Below, piece by piece: positions 26,549 through 38,629 of a DNA stretch of 64,000 nucleotides. Below the pieces are notes generated by a model. That model was not told the origin of the DNA. It saw nothing but the letters and a program-made list of their open reading frames with translations, and made no database searches. Source of the stretch: Wuchereria bancrofti (lineage: Eukaryota > Nematoda > Chromadorea > Rhabditida > Onchocercidae); NCBI GenBank assembly GCA_005281725.1, contig SSBO01000012.1:18146561-18210560 (forward strand), given 5' to 3'. The first letter of the stretch is position 1. Every line of letters starts with the position of its first letter. A program made the position numbers and the translations under genes.

Positions 26549-27907
26549 ATGGTGACATCAAGATGGATACGAATGATACGGGTTGCTCGTTCATATCCTC
26601 GATGGGTATGGAATAATTGGCCTACACATGTGAGATTTCTGTTTTTTTTTTTTTTGGACAGACAAAAAATGCTATAAATAGTTCATCTCAACCATGTCAT
26701 GTAAGCGATGGTTCCGCAAACTTCTGCTTCCAGTCCTCAAAGTTATTCTCAAACAAACATATTTTTGCACATTAAAATTTAAAAAAGATACAAAGACCTG
26801 CAGATACTTCATTTATGTAACTTTTATTTAAAAATTTTTGAAGACCGAAGTCGTTTGAAAACACGTGCTTAATCAAGTTAGTGTATATTATCTTTGCCTT
26901 ATTTTATGCGTTTATTTGTAAGACATCTTACTCAGATGTTACTTTATTTCTTACAAAGACTTTCATAGCTTTACTTTAATAAAACAGTCTCTTTACACAT
27001 TGTCGAATAATTAGTGTCAATTTTCCAATTGGGTCGTTTCAGTTCGTTGGCGTTGTATTTTGTTTCGTTCCGATGACTGTTATTGTCATATATGATATTT
27101 TCAAGTACGGTTCGGGATATGATTGTTAGTATTTCTTTGAATTAAATTTTGCTTAGGGATGATGGAATTGAGGAAACGCTGATTACTTTAGACTCATCAT
27201 ATTTTATTCAGCAATGATATTGCATAACCTAATTGGTTTTCAAGTTGCCATGAACTACTTGATTCGTGTTTTCTACATCAAACTGAAAATTTTTTCCTTT
27301 TGTATAGATAGTCCTGATCACCATAAAATAATGAAGGACTTATAAAGTGCCATTTCCTATTTAACGCTCCAGTATGCTATACAGGCATAATAATTCCCGT
27401 TATTGTTTCTCATCATTTAAACTATAGATTCATTATGACATTTAAAAAACGTCTTAAATCTTAATGTTTTGTATTTCTGTTTTTCAGTCGGCTGCTGCAG
27501 TTCAGTAAAGTTCTATTGTTGCACTTTTTTACTAGTTTTATTTTAGATAATTTTCAGCTATGCCTTATTATCGGAAATACTACCATGTCGTACGCCCTGA
27601 TGATCCTATTGCTCTGGAATGGAGACCTCCTGAGGTTGGTTTTGGAATTTTAGCTGACTGGTTCCAAACGAAATTTTGGATAGTAACGTAGATTATGTTA
27701 AATTAGTGGTTTTCTACTTTACTTTCGACATTTTCTCATCATTATTTTTGTTCAAGAAGTTTATTTATATAAAATAAAGTTTTGTATTTGAAAAAATTGG
27801 AATTCTTTTAGGACTACCCAGCACCATTTGAAACAAATCGCGCGAATCGCTGGCCAACTTCTTATTGGAAAGACTATGGATTTGGCTTGAGAAAATGGAA
27901 GGAATAA
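26549..27907 (+). CDS. Small single-pass protein, probably mitochondrial inner membrane
   Basis: Four phase-matched exons: 26549-26629, 27043-27124, 27558-27634 and 27812-27907; 111 aa. The N-terminus is basic and free of acids (MVTSRWIRMIRVARSYPRWV), as in a mitochondrial presequence. Residues about 28-47 are a membrane span (starts FVGVVFCFVPMTVIV). The tail is rich in aromatics and prolines (YYRKYYHVVRPDD, EWRPPEDYP, RWPTSYWKDYGFGLRKW), which should face the matrix or intermembrane space. Size and layout match accessory subunits of respiratory complex I; the block around the end of the span faintly recalls NDUFB5, but I do not claim that identity. The start is supported by an acceptor-like TTCCAG two bases upstream, which suggests a trans-spliced leader site. 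Confidence 0.8.
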
Positions 27908-27943
27908 GTCAATAAGATTAACGCACTACTTTCAAGCTTTTCA

Positions 27944-27949
27944 AATAAA
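27944..27949 (+). terminator. AATAAA poly(A) signal
   Basis: AATAAA 37 bases downstream of the stop at 27907, followed by a T-rich stretch. It fits the short 3' UTR of the upstream four-exon gene. Confidence 0.7.
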
Positions 27950-28610
27950 GCCAACATTCTGCATGGTTCATTCGCTCCCCGAAATTGATTACTGTATAGT
28001 TATTCATCGTAGCTTTGATTTGTAATTTAGGTTTTTATATGTTTCTTCGATTAATTTACACTTCTTGTTTAGGATGTATATAAAGATTCACTTTTCCTTC
28101 AGACTAGTAATGGATATTCCTTTTTGGAAGTTACTGAAATCTTAGCTTGGATTAACTTTTTTTTTCTTGGTGTTCTTTAACATTAATGGCATGAGATTAT
28201 GCACGAATTACAGTTAGCAAGACTTATGAATGTATCATTTAATTGCCGCTTCACCAAGCTGGGAAATAGATATCATCTGATGTCTTATTTCTTAATGACG
28301 GGATTTTTGTCTTTGTTATCTGCTAACTTTTTCCGTATCAAATCTTTAAATTTATCGGTGAAGTGACGCAATATGTCGTAAACTTCGCGACAGTTCTGGA
28401 TTTCTTGATCTGTTTTTCACTACAGTGATATACAATATCATTAGAAATTTAGAATTTGCTAAGAGATCGGTTTCTCTCAGCAAATTGACGATATTTATAA
28501 AGTAGCACTTTGTCGCAATAACTCTAGTTGTAGAACTTAAAAGTTTTTGTTCCACTGATTTATTGCTGAGCACGATTTTTTTTTTCATCATTGCAAATTC
28601 ATCTGTGGTA

Positions 28611-28657
28611 TTTCTCTGAGTTTTTATTATATCATTTTACAGATAAACTCAGAGAAA
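28611..28657. repeat. Inverted repeat, 13-bp arms
   Basis: TTTCTCTGAGTTT at 28611-28623 is matched by its exact reverse complement AAACTCAGAGAAA at 28645-28657, with a 21-base loop. Confidence 0.85.
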
Positions 28658-29276
28658 ACTTAAAGACTGGTTGAAATGATTGATTGTTTGCATTTGGCAA
28701 AGAAAAGGGTAATTAGCGTAAGAGTGATGTTATCGGTCAATCGTAGATAATCACTAATGATATAGTATCGTCCTCTACACAGTATTGCTACTAATGCTGT
28801 TACTATTACTGTCTTCACCACCTCTTCATAAAATATGTTACAATGCGCGCCCCTTCCACATCGAATAGTGAAAGTGCCCCTAAAAGGCGTAACATTTCTC
28901 CTTAGTCCTCTTAAAATTTGTTAAAAATTCGCGATTCTTCAATTTTTGATGCCCACAATCGTTTTACTGGGCTTCAGCTGGTTATATATAATCTGTACTG
29001 CAACAAAGGCCACTCAGGTTTGTTTTGCCAGGAGTTGAAATTTGAACAAATCGCTTTGAAATTCTGTATGTTCCTCCTAGGCGATATTCAACAGTTTCGA
29101 ACTGACTTCCTAAAGCTTTACTGATGCAGTTTTATTTAAGAATGGATGAGATATTGAGTGGTATCGCGAACACTAGATATTGTTTAGAATCATGATCTTA
29201 GCCAAATGAGCATATCGGGAATTCCTTAATCAACTTCCCTTGAATTCTCGTTATCATTATTTGTCATATTTGTAAC

Positions 29277-30365
29277 ATGGAAAAGTCTATTCTAATCTTT
29301 TTTGAGTATATTCAAAATGACGTAAGGAATGGCACACGTTGGATTTATGTCGAATTTTTTGAGTGCCCGTCAATTCTTAAAATCAATGTGAATACAATTC
29401 GAGCAGCGTTAGCTCGCTGGATCAATGAAGAATGTGCTACAGCTATTCAGTGTAACCTAGTGAGTGCAGTGGAAGTAAAAAATGTCTTGGTTGGCACTAT
29501 ATTCTGTGGCACACCAAATAATTTTATCACATTCCTTGTGCTGAGGAATGCTACTACTTATGCATTTCTGCAAGGTTATTGTTTATAATATTTAGCAAGC
29601 TGGCCAGTTATAAGAAATTTTTTAGAAATAGTGCGTATTAATAAAATTTCAATTAGTTGTTAGGAAAATTTAAAAAAAAGTGTGAATATAAAGACCGGGT
29701 CTAGGTCGTTTAAGTTAAGATCATTGCATTAATTGTTAGCCATTCCATTTATTTTGTCGTAGTTTAGTGATGCAGGTAACGTATTAAAGAAATATTGCAT
29801 TTTCAGTAATGAATATCTCAAACTCAAGAAGTCTGAATTTATTTTTACTTGTCGAAAAAAATCTCTTTTTAAAAAAGCAAGAAGAAAATTATCATTTGAA
29901 ATGCATTTAGCAAATGTTGCTAAGAAGGACGTCGTCTGGCGTAGACCTTTTCAAAGCTGAAATGGTGTTTAAAACTTTATTGGAATTTCTTGTTGAAGGA
30001 ATTCAGTATTGTCGCTAAATTGATGCAGAAAAGGCGCTTTTTCTTAATAGCAAACAAGTTTGTTAATATTTTCAGCCAATCACCTTGATTTAAACATCGT
30101 CGGTAAAGTAATACAATCCAGGGAACACTTATTGTCTGCGTTACTTCATTCAGACTTGAAACTTGTCACGATACGAGTGTTCAATGAAGAGACGAGTGGA
30201 TCTAGTAGTTTATGCGGTCATCTATGCTGTGCTATCGTAATTTTATCCTTTATTGTATTTGTTATTACATTTTTCACCATATGTTTTATGCAGAGAAGTG
30301 TTGTGGGGCGCAAGTCTATAAGTCCGAGTCATTCCTTATTAGCTCTACAACTCCTTCGGAATTAG
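29277..30365 (+). CDS. Two-exon orphan protein with C-terminal membrane span
   Basis: Exons 29277-29574 and 30076-30365 join at CAAG|GTTATT...TTTTCAG|CC with matching phase, giving 195 aa. The first half has several cysteines (FFECPS, EECATAIQCN, FCG) and the sequence continues NATTYAFLQANHLDLNIVGK. Residues about 150-171 are a strong hydrophobic span (CCAIVILSFIVFVITFF) after a Ser/Cys-rich hinge, with a short basic tail (MQRSVVGRK). The Cys content and Asn-X-Thr sites fit an extracellular N-terminal half and a type I protein, but no signal peptide is visible at this ATG. An upstream exon may therefore be missing; an in-frame TGA lies at 29241. I do not recognise the family. A decayed gene is also possible. 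Confidence 0.5.
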
Positions 30366-30822
30366 TTAAATTCCTGTTAACACTACAACTTAATGAAAGG
30401 AGTCGCAATGGTAATGTAGAAAAGCAGTCACTTTTTTCACTGATTGATTGACTGTGTTTGACGAATTAATGTTTTTTTTTTTTAAAAAAACATTTGTTAA
30501 TGTTACCTTTTATCATATAACTTTCATGTGAATGCTATATTTATCTGAGTTCACTGATAACTAATGCAGAATTTTTATATCTAAAATTTGTAGACAGTTG
30601 AGGATTTAAGCTGTAGGCATCAACTGATGGAAAGCGAAAAGGGACAAAAAGTCGTTTAGCAATGAATCATTCTCCAGTCTGTTTATGCTTTATTTTTCAT
30701 CCTTAATAAGCCATGAAGAAATCCTAATTTTTCAACGAATTCTAAGCAAAATTTAGAGCAAATTCTTCGCTTGCAACTTTCAAATTTCCTATTTCTTAGA
30801 ACTGTTTCTGCTAACGTCAGAA

Positions 30823-30861
<39 letters not shown>

Positions 30862-33638
30862 GCTATAGAAACAGATAATGCAAAAAAAAAAATACTTTAG
30901 TAGCTTGCGATCTTATCAAATAAACGCAATCAGCAACAGTTTACATGACTTGTCTAATTGTCCTTAATCTTACGTTTCAGAAATTAACCCTTTTTCCAAC
31001 TTATAAAACCCTCTATTAGTCCATCCAGATGAATTCTTTTGCTATTGATTCGGAAATGCAACACTTCAGACGACATATTTCCAATAACAGAAATCTTTTT
31101 AATCTCATTATTAAACATTAAGCCAGTCATTACATGCAAGAATTTCTGTATCTCATGTATTTCCAATTAAAAAATGTCATTCAGTTTTAAAACTCAATGA
31201 TAATTTTCTTTTCTTTCAAATGAGTTGATGGCAACGATTACAGAGGTTGTGTGCTATTCTAAGCAATTTCAAAACGATTGCCAAGCATGAGTTTAAATTG
31301 CGTAATCCAATCTGTATAAATGCAAGTGTGAAAAAATAAGGGGATTTTTGGTCATAAAATTTACATGTCGTTGGGGGAAGTTATCTTAATACAATTGAAT
31401 ATATAATATCAGGTGCATCACCCGGAAAATAGTAATTCCAATCCCTTATCTGTCTCATAAGGTTCACTTCAAGTTCTAAAAACAAGCCGATTCATCGAAG
31501 TTACCGTTCCAAAATGACGGTCCTGTCCAGCGCGTCCTTAATAATACATATTTAAGCGATGCTGCAAAATAGAACTTGTCGGATTCCTTGAAATATAGGA
31601 AATGCCTTCAAGAACTGATTTTAAGAATATTATAATTTGTACACACTGGTAAATACTGGAAGCCTTTCCCAATACTAGACTACGAATTATCCTGAATAAC
31701 TTTATGAACCTAATAGTTTTTGTGATGCAAACTCATTTTATTTATGTGTTGCAATACGGTATTAACTGATAATTGTAGATGTAAGTTTTGGATCGACAGT
31801 AAATAACTTGAGGACGTTATAAGGTGGTATTCGTTGATGTCAAATACATGAATTGTGTGTGCGCTGCCGTAAAATGTAATCGAATTCGTCTTATCAGTGC
31901 ATTAACTACTGCTAGATCGAGTTCTTCACCATTGCTTCATGCCTGAATTTATTGAAATTTGTTCTGAGATATACTATTTGGCATTTCAAATTAAAGGAGA
32001 AAAACACCAGATGTGAGAATGAGTGTCTCCGCTCAAAAAATGCGAACTGTTAGGTTCAAGGCCATTTGAAAACGAATTTGGCTGAACTTTTAAATTATTT
32101 ACTAATTCACTGACATATGACACCAAAATAACCATAAACTGGTGAAAATGACTTTCCAGCACCTAAAATGACTATGAGGAATTTTTTATCTATCTATGAA
32201 AATTCATTATGCTAGTGTTCAAATTAAAGATCAGTGGATGATTGATTCTTAACCGTACGTACTTTACATAAAATTTGCTTTGAAATAACTGGAACAAGCA
32301 GTTCATAAGTTCAGATTAAAAAATATTAAAGGCACCAAGGTCACCACTGCCGTCGATTAGACATAAACATCTTTTTATGCGTCCATTTTCCATTGTCAGT
32401 TTCTTTGTTCTAAACTAAGCTTACTTTTAATGTCTAAAAATTGTCTTCCAGTCTTGCATTCACTCTTATCAGCAAATGATATTATGTTAAAATGCAACTC
32501 TTACGGTATAGAATAGAGATGTCCTATAGGAACAGTCTTTATCAATAAGCTCTGTTGTAAACTATAACAGAGGAAAGGAGGTAGCTGTTTGGTCGCGATA
32601 GCAGCTCAGGACATCGTGCACTTCCTCTGCTTCTTCAGATTTACTTCCTAAAATTTTCTGACATTGTTCAATAACTTTGATTCACGATATCTCAAGGTCA
32701 AATGTCGCCTTCTCAGCAAAGTACTCTCTTTTCGACTGCATAAACTACTTGAATCAGATCCTATTTTTCACGACAAAACCTTTCCCCAGAATATACTATC
32801 ATATTTGACTTTAAATCTTGCAATCACATGTCCATAATACAGAAAAGACAGATATGTTCCCCATTTGCAACAAATTCATGTTAATCAATAATATGCAAAT
32901 ACGTGAAGCCTAACTAACATGGAAACCCAAATAATTCATAATTTGTCATTTCATAAAGTTAGCACTTCATTTTACTTTTGACAACATGACGACTATATGA
33001 TTTGCAAAACTCCCGTTTTCAAAAAAACCAAAGAAACATTGTATTTTATATAGATATAATATTTTTAAAGGCAAAAAGTACCAATTAGCTGCTTTTACAA
33101 AGATTGAACTTAAATAATGAACATGAACATATTCAGGAAAATAGTAAAAATATATTACACCACTCAACAATTAGTCTCAAAATACGTCAACAGAATGACT
33201 TAATAACTTCAACCTAAAGTAAAGTCTCAAGTGAGTTATGTTCTACTTAAATATTCCTTGAAATCCGACAGAGATACCTTTCCATTATGCTTCATATAAT
33301 GTTTCTGCGCACTTCAAAAAAAAAGTATGTTTATTTTCTCAAACTATTAAAATGTGTATATACAAGAAGAGCAATAATTTGCAATATAGAACTATTTTAA
33401 GATTACTGCATTCAAATCTAATGAATAATAAAGCAAACTGATTGCATTACGCTATACTGGTAATAAACATCGACGTCATACGTCACTCGCTTCTAAGCTA
33501 TGGTACCCACGTCAACAAATCAACATCTGAAAAAAAGAATAATAGAAATATAATAGAAAAATCGCCAGTTTCCAATATTTGATATATTTCCGATTTTTAT
33601 ATATGGTCAGCATGCTTTTTCCTTAAAAATCATTTTCA
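30366..33638. other. Intergenic region, no gene recognised
   Basis: A 3.3-kb AT-rich stretch between the orphan plus gene and the 3' end of the CULT gene. It holds the AT dinucleotide repeat at 30824-30859. Short frames such as 30984-31166 and 32967-33170 have no support. Confidence 0.6.
30824..30859. repeat. (AT)n microsatellite
   Basis: About 36 bases of uninterrupted AT dinucleotides, a likely length polymorphism. Confidence 0.95.
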
Positions 33639-35183
33639 TCATAAAACGTGCAGATTCAAATCCTTACATTCTTCACTGATTAAGTAATCCAGCACAAGCC
33701 CAAAGAATGATTTATGTAATTTCGACTGAATATTACCCGATTGGAAATACCTGAAATATAAAAAATAAGGAATTTCAAAAATCATTCTTCTTAACAAATG
33801 CCAAAGCTTTTTGCCAATAAAAAAATTGAAGTGAAACGCAAAAACAAGAAGTAATACCATCCCAAATGAAAACCACAGCTAGGGCACACACAAACAGTCC
33901 ACTCATAATTCGGCCACCAAGTATCCGCTAGGAAAGGCTGCAAAACAATATTTCTTTTTTTCTTACGAGTAGCGTTAAATCAAAAAGAAAATGATGATTC
34001 AGATATAGTATGGAAATGACTAAAACTTTCGATAAATCGTCTCACTAAGGAATGTTTGTGGAACACTTCACGAGCACTTTAGTAAACACATTATTAAATC
34101 GCCCCAAAAAAATGAGAGAATTAAATCGTTCTAAGAAATGACAGGGAAACAGTGGTTCCAGTTATCAATTACTGTCTGTTGGAAGAACAGCGTAATTTAT
34201 GGAACCTGATTTCACCTTGCATTCCATTAGGCCGTGATATATGTCAAGCTTTCTAAATTCACTTGGTAGGACAGTTATTCAAATAAAAGAATCATTAAAC
34301 ACCTTTTTTTCATCTCTAAAAAATCACTCGATAATAGAAAGTTGGGACGAAGTTTCAGAGTTTGCTTACCTTACCTGCAAGTCTCAATTCAGCGGTTGAA
34401 GCAGTTATCACATCGAATTTTTCAGCTGCAAGAAATTAAACGTAAAATAGTGATAAACTAGCAAATAATATATTGAATAGAGAAAATATTTACTTCTAAG
34501 CTTCGGAAAAACAGTGTCTGCTAATCCCTTATAAATGAAACACTTTAAATTTCAACTGTCTAAGGATGAAGACGTTTAACTAACTTGTAAGCAAAATCAA
34601 CGTTCCGAAATACCGAGAAACACCTGTCGGTGAATCAAGAATAAAGGGATAGGTATGAAATTATAAAAAAACTTGCTGAATTGAAAAGGAAAATTCAAAC
34701 ATACGGACGGCATTTTCGAAGACTTGAACGAGCTGATTGCGGCCCAAAATAGTCATATTATATGAACGTATAGCTTTCGCACTCTTTTCACTGGTAAGCG
34801 TTGAACCTTCAACAATCTCATGCCCGCAGTTACGACAAAGTAGTGCAACAGATTCTGAAGATTAAGCCATTTCACGTAAATTCCAGGCCATTTTAAGGCT
34901 CAAGCTGAAAACACCCTAAAGAATTAGCTTGAAACTTAATTTTTTTAAACGAACAAATAACATACAATACCCCATATCTATACATGATGTCCTAAACTAA
35001 AGTACAGCTTTGAAATAAACGTGGCTTTGCGATGTTCCCAACAACAGAAATTATACCACACCTGCAGGAGCAGTTAACACGAAACACCACATCAACCATA
35101 GCAGGTACATATATCGGATATACCTGAAAACTAATCAATACTGCCGCTGATATCGGAAATGGAAACAAAAAAATAGTAATCAT
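33639..35183 (-). CDS. Secreted single-domain CULT protein (cereblon-type thalidomide-binding fold)
   Basis: Minus-strand exons: 34854-34705, 34425-34370, 33937-33858 and 33750-33639 join in phase into one domain. The preceding exon 35183-35132 supplies a signal-peptide-like start (MITIFLFPFPISAAVLI); total about 149 aa. The CULT domain is the C-terminal beta-tent fold of cereblon, which binds cyclic imides and thalidomide drugs. Visible here are the zinc knuckle pairs (LCRNCGHEI and CPSCGFHLGW), the linking FDVITASTAELRL, and the ligand pocket TWWPNYEWTV...GWYF. The pocket keeps all three cage tryptophans (human W380, W386, W400) and F402; the residue at human H378 is Asp. KSFFGLVLDY ends the fold like FWGLTRSAL in cereblon. 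There is no Lon-like or DDB1-binding part, so this is not cereblon itself. The first exon is the weak point: its most obvious donor (GTATAT) is out of phase, and the model uses an alternative GTTTTC. Confidence 0.85.
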
Positions 35184-37979
35184 CTTTGTTTAAAGCTACA
35201 GATCCTCATTCTTTTAAGCCATATACATAATGCTTAGTCATTTTATTGCGCTAAAAGAAAGCACTATACCAATAAGCGCGCCCTGAAGATCCTATTTTTG
35301 TGACTTTATAACGGACCTTCCGTTCATTAAATCGTATGGTCCTACCCACCAAATCCATTTTACAAAATCCTTTCGCTGGATCGGTTGTTGGGATATCTGG
35401 CGTCATTTGCGCTCTCCCTTTTTATTTTATATCACTTAATTTGCCTTACTGAAATTCGAACTGCTGCTTTCGTTCTTGCATTAATCATTTTATCAGAAAG
35501 TTTAATTACCCAAGTTTGAGATACAAATCAAAATGGCAGAAACCACTTTCTCAGTGTTTGCTGCTACCAGAAAGAACTTAGAGACAAGCATATTCACTCA
35601 CTCCCATGTCATTCATCCCCAGCATAGAAGGTCACCCCTCCAACATGTTTACAAACACTGTTCAGCATCACCAAGTGCCATCCATCACACAAATAAAGGA
35701 GCGAAATGAAAATGACGGCTCGATGAAACGATATGGAAAAAGAATTTTTAATGAAATACTGCCCGGGAGTTTCATGCGAGAAACTACAATTCGAGGTGTA
35801 AGATGTGAAAGACTCATCAAGAAGTATATCATTGCTTTTTCTAATTTAATTGCAACAAAGAAACAACTTCTTTCATCATCAAATAATCTTTCACATGCAA
35901 ATTTCATCCATTCGGAAAAGCACTTTAGTAGCTACTTGAATTTAAATTTAACCAGTTCTCAACTTTTTCGGAAGTGTTGCTGGCGTTGATTATAAACAGC
36001 GCCGAACGTTTCTTTTTAGTGCTACGAGAAAGGACAATATCCATTGCACTTAGCGGTGATGCCCGTTAATTTTTCGACAGCGAAAATCCCGATAAAAGCC
36101 ATCAGATACACTTGAATATTTTCGATAAGTTAATACTTCTTTTATATTCCCTCAAAGTTTTTGATGAAAAATGAGTTGGAAAATTGAAAAAAGCAAACCT
36201 CATTCACTAGTAATATACCATACTCATATTAGTAAAATGCTGCTAACAATGTTGACGATTCCTGATGAAGTTATGGTAATTTTTTCGTCCCAATAAATTA
36301 CTTATATAAACTGATTTAACTGTACAGTCAATCAAATGATACGATCACTATGCCCAATTTTGTTATAACTATCCTCGGAAATATTCGAGCTGAAGTTAAG
36401 CACAAATTTATTACATCTATTGGAATCCAAACTATCTTAAGTAAATTAATTGGAACCAGCTAATAGTTAGCTGATAATGCTTATTTCTATTGAATGTGGG
36501 TATTGAAATGTCCACGAATATTGTAATGAAGTCGAATGTTGAAATATTTTAAATTTGACATTAATGATGCAAATGAAATGAAAGCTAAACCACTTGTTTT
36601 TACTTTTTTTTTTCTTTCCGAACTTTTTTCTGATATAGTTTTATCGAAACAGATTTTAGCTGTACAAAGTTTTTTTCAAGTCACAAGGATTTTGAGGTCC
36701 GTATCCGATGGGTCTCCATTTTTGGTTGTAATCTGTACGACTCAACTGATGAATGACAGTTGTCACATCGTCTCGAAAATGAATAACAATAATGGCCGAT
36801 GGTCAAAATCATTTAAATTTTCTTTATTTTTATCGAATTTGTTTTTACTATAATTCTATATATGTATTAGATTGAAGCTGTCATCAAAGCGATATGTTTT
36901 GCCGCTTCTTCTAGGTTTATATTTATGTACTGACTTCTCATTAGAAATCACTTTGTATTGGCGATTTCTTAATACTTTGCATCTTATTATTTTCCTCACA
37001 GGGGAAACTGTGTTAAGCAGTTTGAACAAAAATTGAAAAATGAGAGTGTTAAAAGAGTTATTTTGGAAAATCATTAAGGAGAGCAGAAACTAATATGGAA
37101 GAGGTCAGTAATGTTTGACAAAATATCGCATCGAACATCTTTTACAACCCTTTTTTGTCAAAAAGAAAGAAAATAAAGGGAATTCAATATTGTTTTTGAA
37201 ACTGGAAAATTGAAATCGGAGAAAATTTGTTTCTGAGATTGACACGGTTAAAAATATTCAATTATCATTGAATGGAAAACAAGTTTTCCTTAGTAAAATA
37301 CATGACAACACTTATCATTTGTACCTTGAAGCTAAGATGAACTTTGATAATTAAGATTGTTGAAAAATTCACTCTTCAAAGGCCATAAGCAAGTCGTGAA
37401 GACCCATTTATGGAGTCCTAGGAAACTTAAAAATTAATATTTCAGTCAAATTGTATATCAGACAGTCGAAAGCTGTTCCGAGAGAGCTTGTTTCACTATT
37501 AGGCATAGGTATATTGAATGATGAGATAACTATTATTAATTCCTTGGTATCAAATACATTGTATGGAATTGCGCATAAGGAGCAAAATCAACCGTATCTT
37601 TTCATTTTCTAAATCATTCTATCAGAAAGACTGATGACAGCAAGCAGAAATCTCACAAAAAATATTCGTACGTCAGATTGGGAGAATAGAAATGAGGAAT
37701 TGGACACAGACGAGAAGGTAAGGAAGGATAAATATACACGTCTATCTGCGGAATCTAATTATATATTAGTTATAAGATTAATAATATGAATTATGTTGAT
37801 CAGCTGTACTAAATGAAGTAACCTGGTTGATTTCAAAAATGAAATGAAAGACGGTGACAGCACGATGATCAATAATAATTGTGAGTACAAAAAGGGTAAA
37901 ATGGACTGGCAATTTTTTATCAGCTAGATATCTTGGGAACCGGTTCATCCATCAATCAGTACTAGTCAGTCATTATTGT

Positions 37980-38140
37980 AGTTTTGATTTGTGCGCGAGA
38001 TGGGAGAAGCAAGTTGGGAGTGTGAAACGGAAGGGACGTGGGAGGGACGCGCGATCACTACCAGCGCACCTGCGCCAGCAGTCAGTGCAACAGAGGATAC
38101 GGAGATATAGGCAGATATCAAACAGAGTCGTCATTGTCAA
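37980..38140. promoter_or_regulatory. GC-rich patch, candidate promoter/5' UTR
   Basis: About 160 bases with several CpG steps (GGGACGCGCGATC, CAGCGCACCTGCGCC, including a CACCTG E-box) stand out from a background that is roughly two-thirds AT. It could be a promoter or an untranslated first exon. The overlapping basic frame is probably a by-product. Confidence 0.35.
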
Positions 38141-38616
38141 CGTTGTCGACTAGTGTCATCATTATAGTGTCCTAATCGCTGTCACCAACATCCTTAATTT
38201 TATCGTTTTCATGTAGATATGGGTGGTAGCTGAAGCCACTCGAGCTGAACATTCATCACACTTCATTCTTTCTACAGCATATTTCTACATATTTCTGCTG
38301 AAGTGCCTTCTTGACCACTGGTCAGTAGTCATATATTTGTCGGCCTTACTCTTTCCTATCAGCAACTCAAACAAGTAGCATACCAAACTTAACCGCAGCT
38401 TTGCAGCAAATATCCGATGACAATCTCAGCGATAGAAAGATCGCAGGAACAACACCCACAGTAGCTTTAGTCTGTCTCTTCCTAGAAGCGTCGCCCCCAA
38501 CTATTCTTTTTATATTTGCCTATGTTTTATCTTCGGCACACTACTATTCATTACTGCTCATATACTAATTAAACATTGTTGGTTCCATAAAATTCCTCTG
38601 GAATCAACGGTGTCTG

Positions 38617-38629
38617 TGACCTTTGACCT
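38617..38629 (-). promoter_or_regulatory. Perfect DR1 nuclear-receptor element
   Basis: TGACCT-T-TGACCT on the plus strand reads AGGTCA-A-AGGTCA on the minus strand, a perfect direct repeat with one-base spacing. Such sites bind HNF4- or RXR-type nuclear receptors. A third half-site TGACCT lies at 38646-38651. Confidence 0.55.

Larger units (their letters stand above)
27908..29276. other. Intergenic region with a foldback
   Basis: Apart from the poly(A) signal at its left end and the inverted repeat at 28611-28657, I see nothing that codes. The open frames at 28352-28591 and 28918-29124 have no domain or splice partners. Confidence 0.55.

Noticed and set aside
35606..35989. 127-codon plus-strand frame near the CULT gene start
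   Set aside because: Opposite-strand frame also open, no domain, no acceptable splice continuation.
37881..38153. 90-codon basic frame over the GC-rich patch
   Set aside because: Arg/Gln-rich composition follows from base bias; no domain and no exon it could join with confidence.
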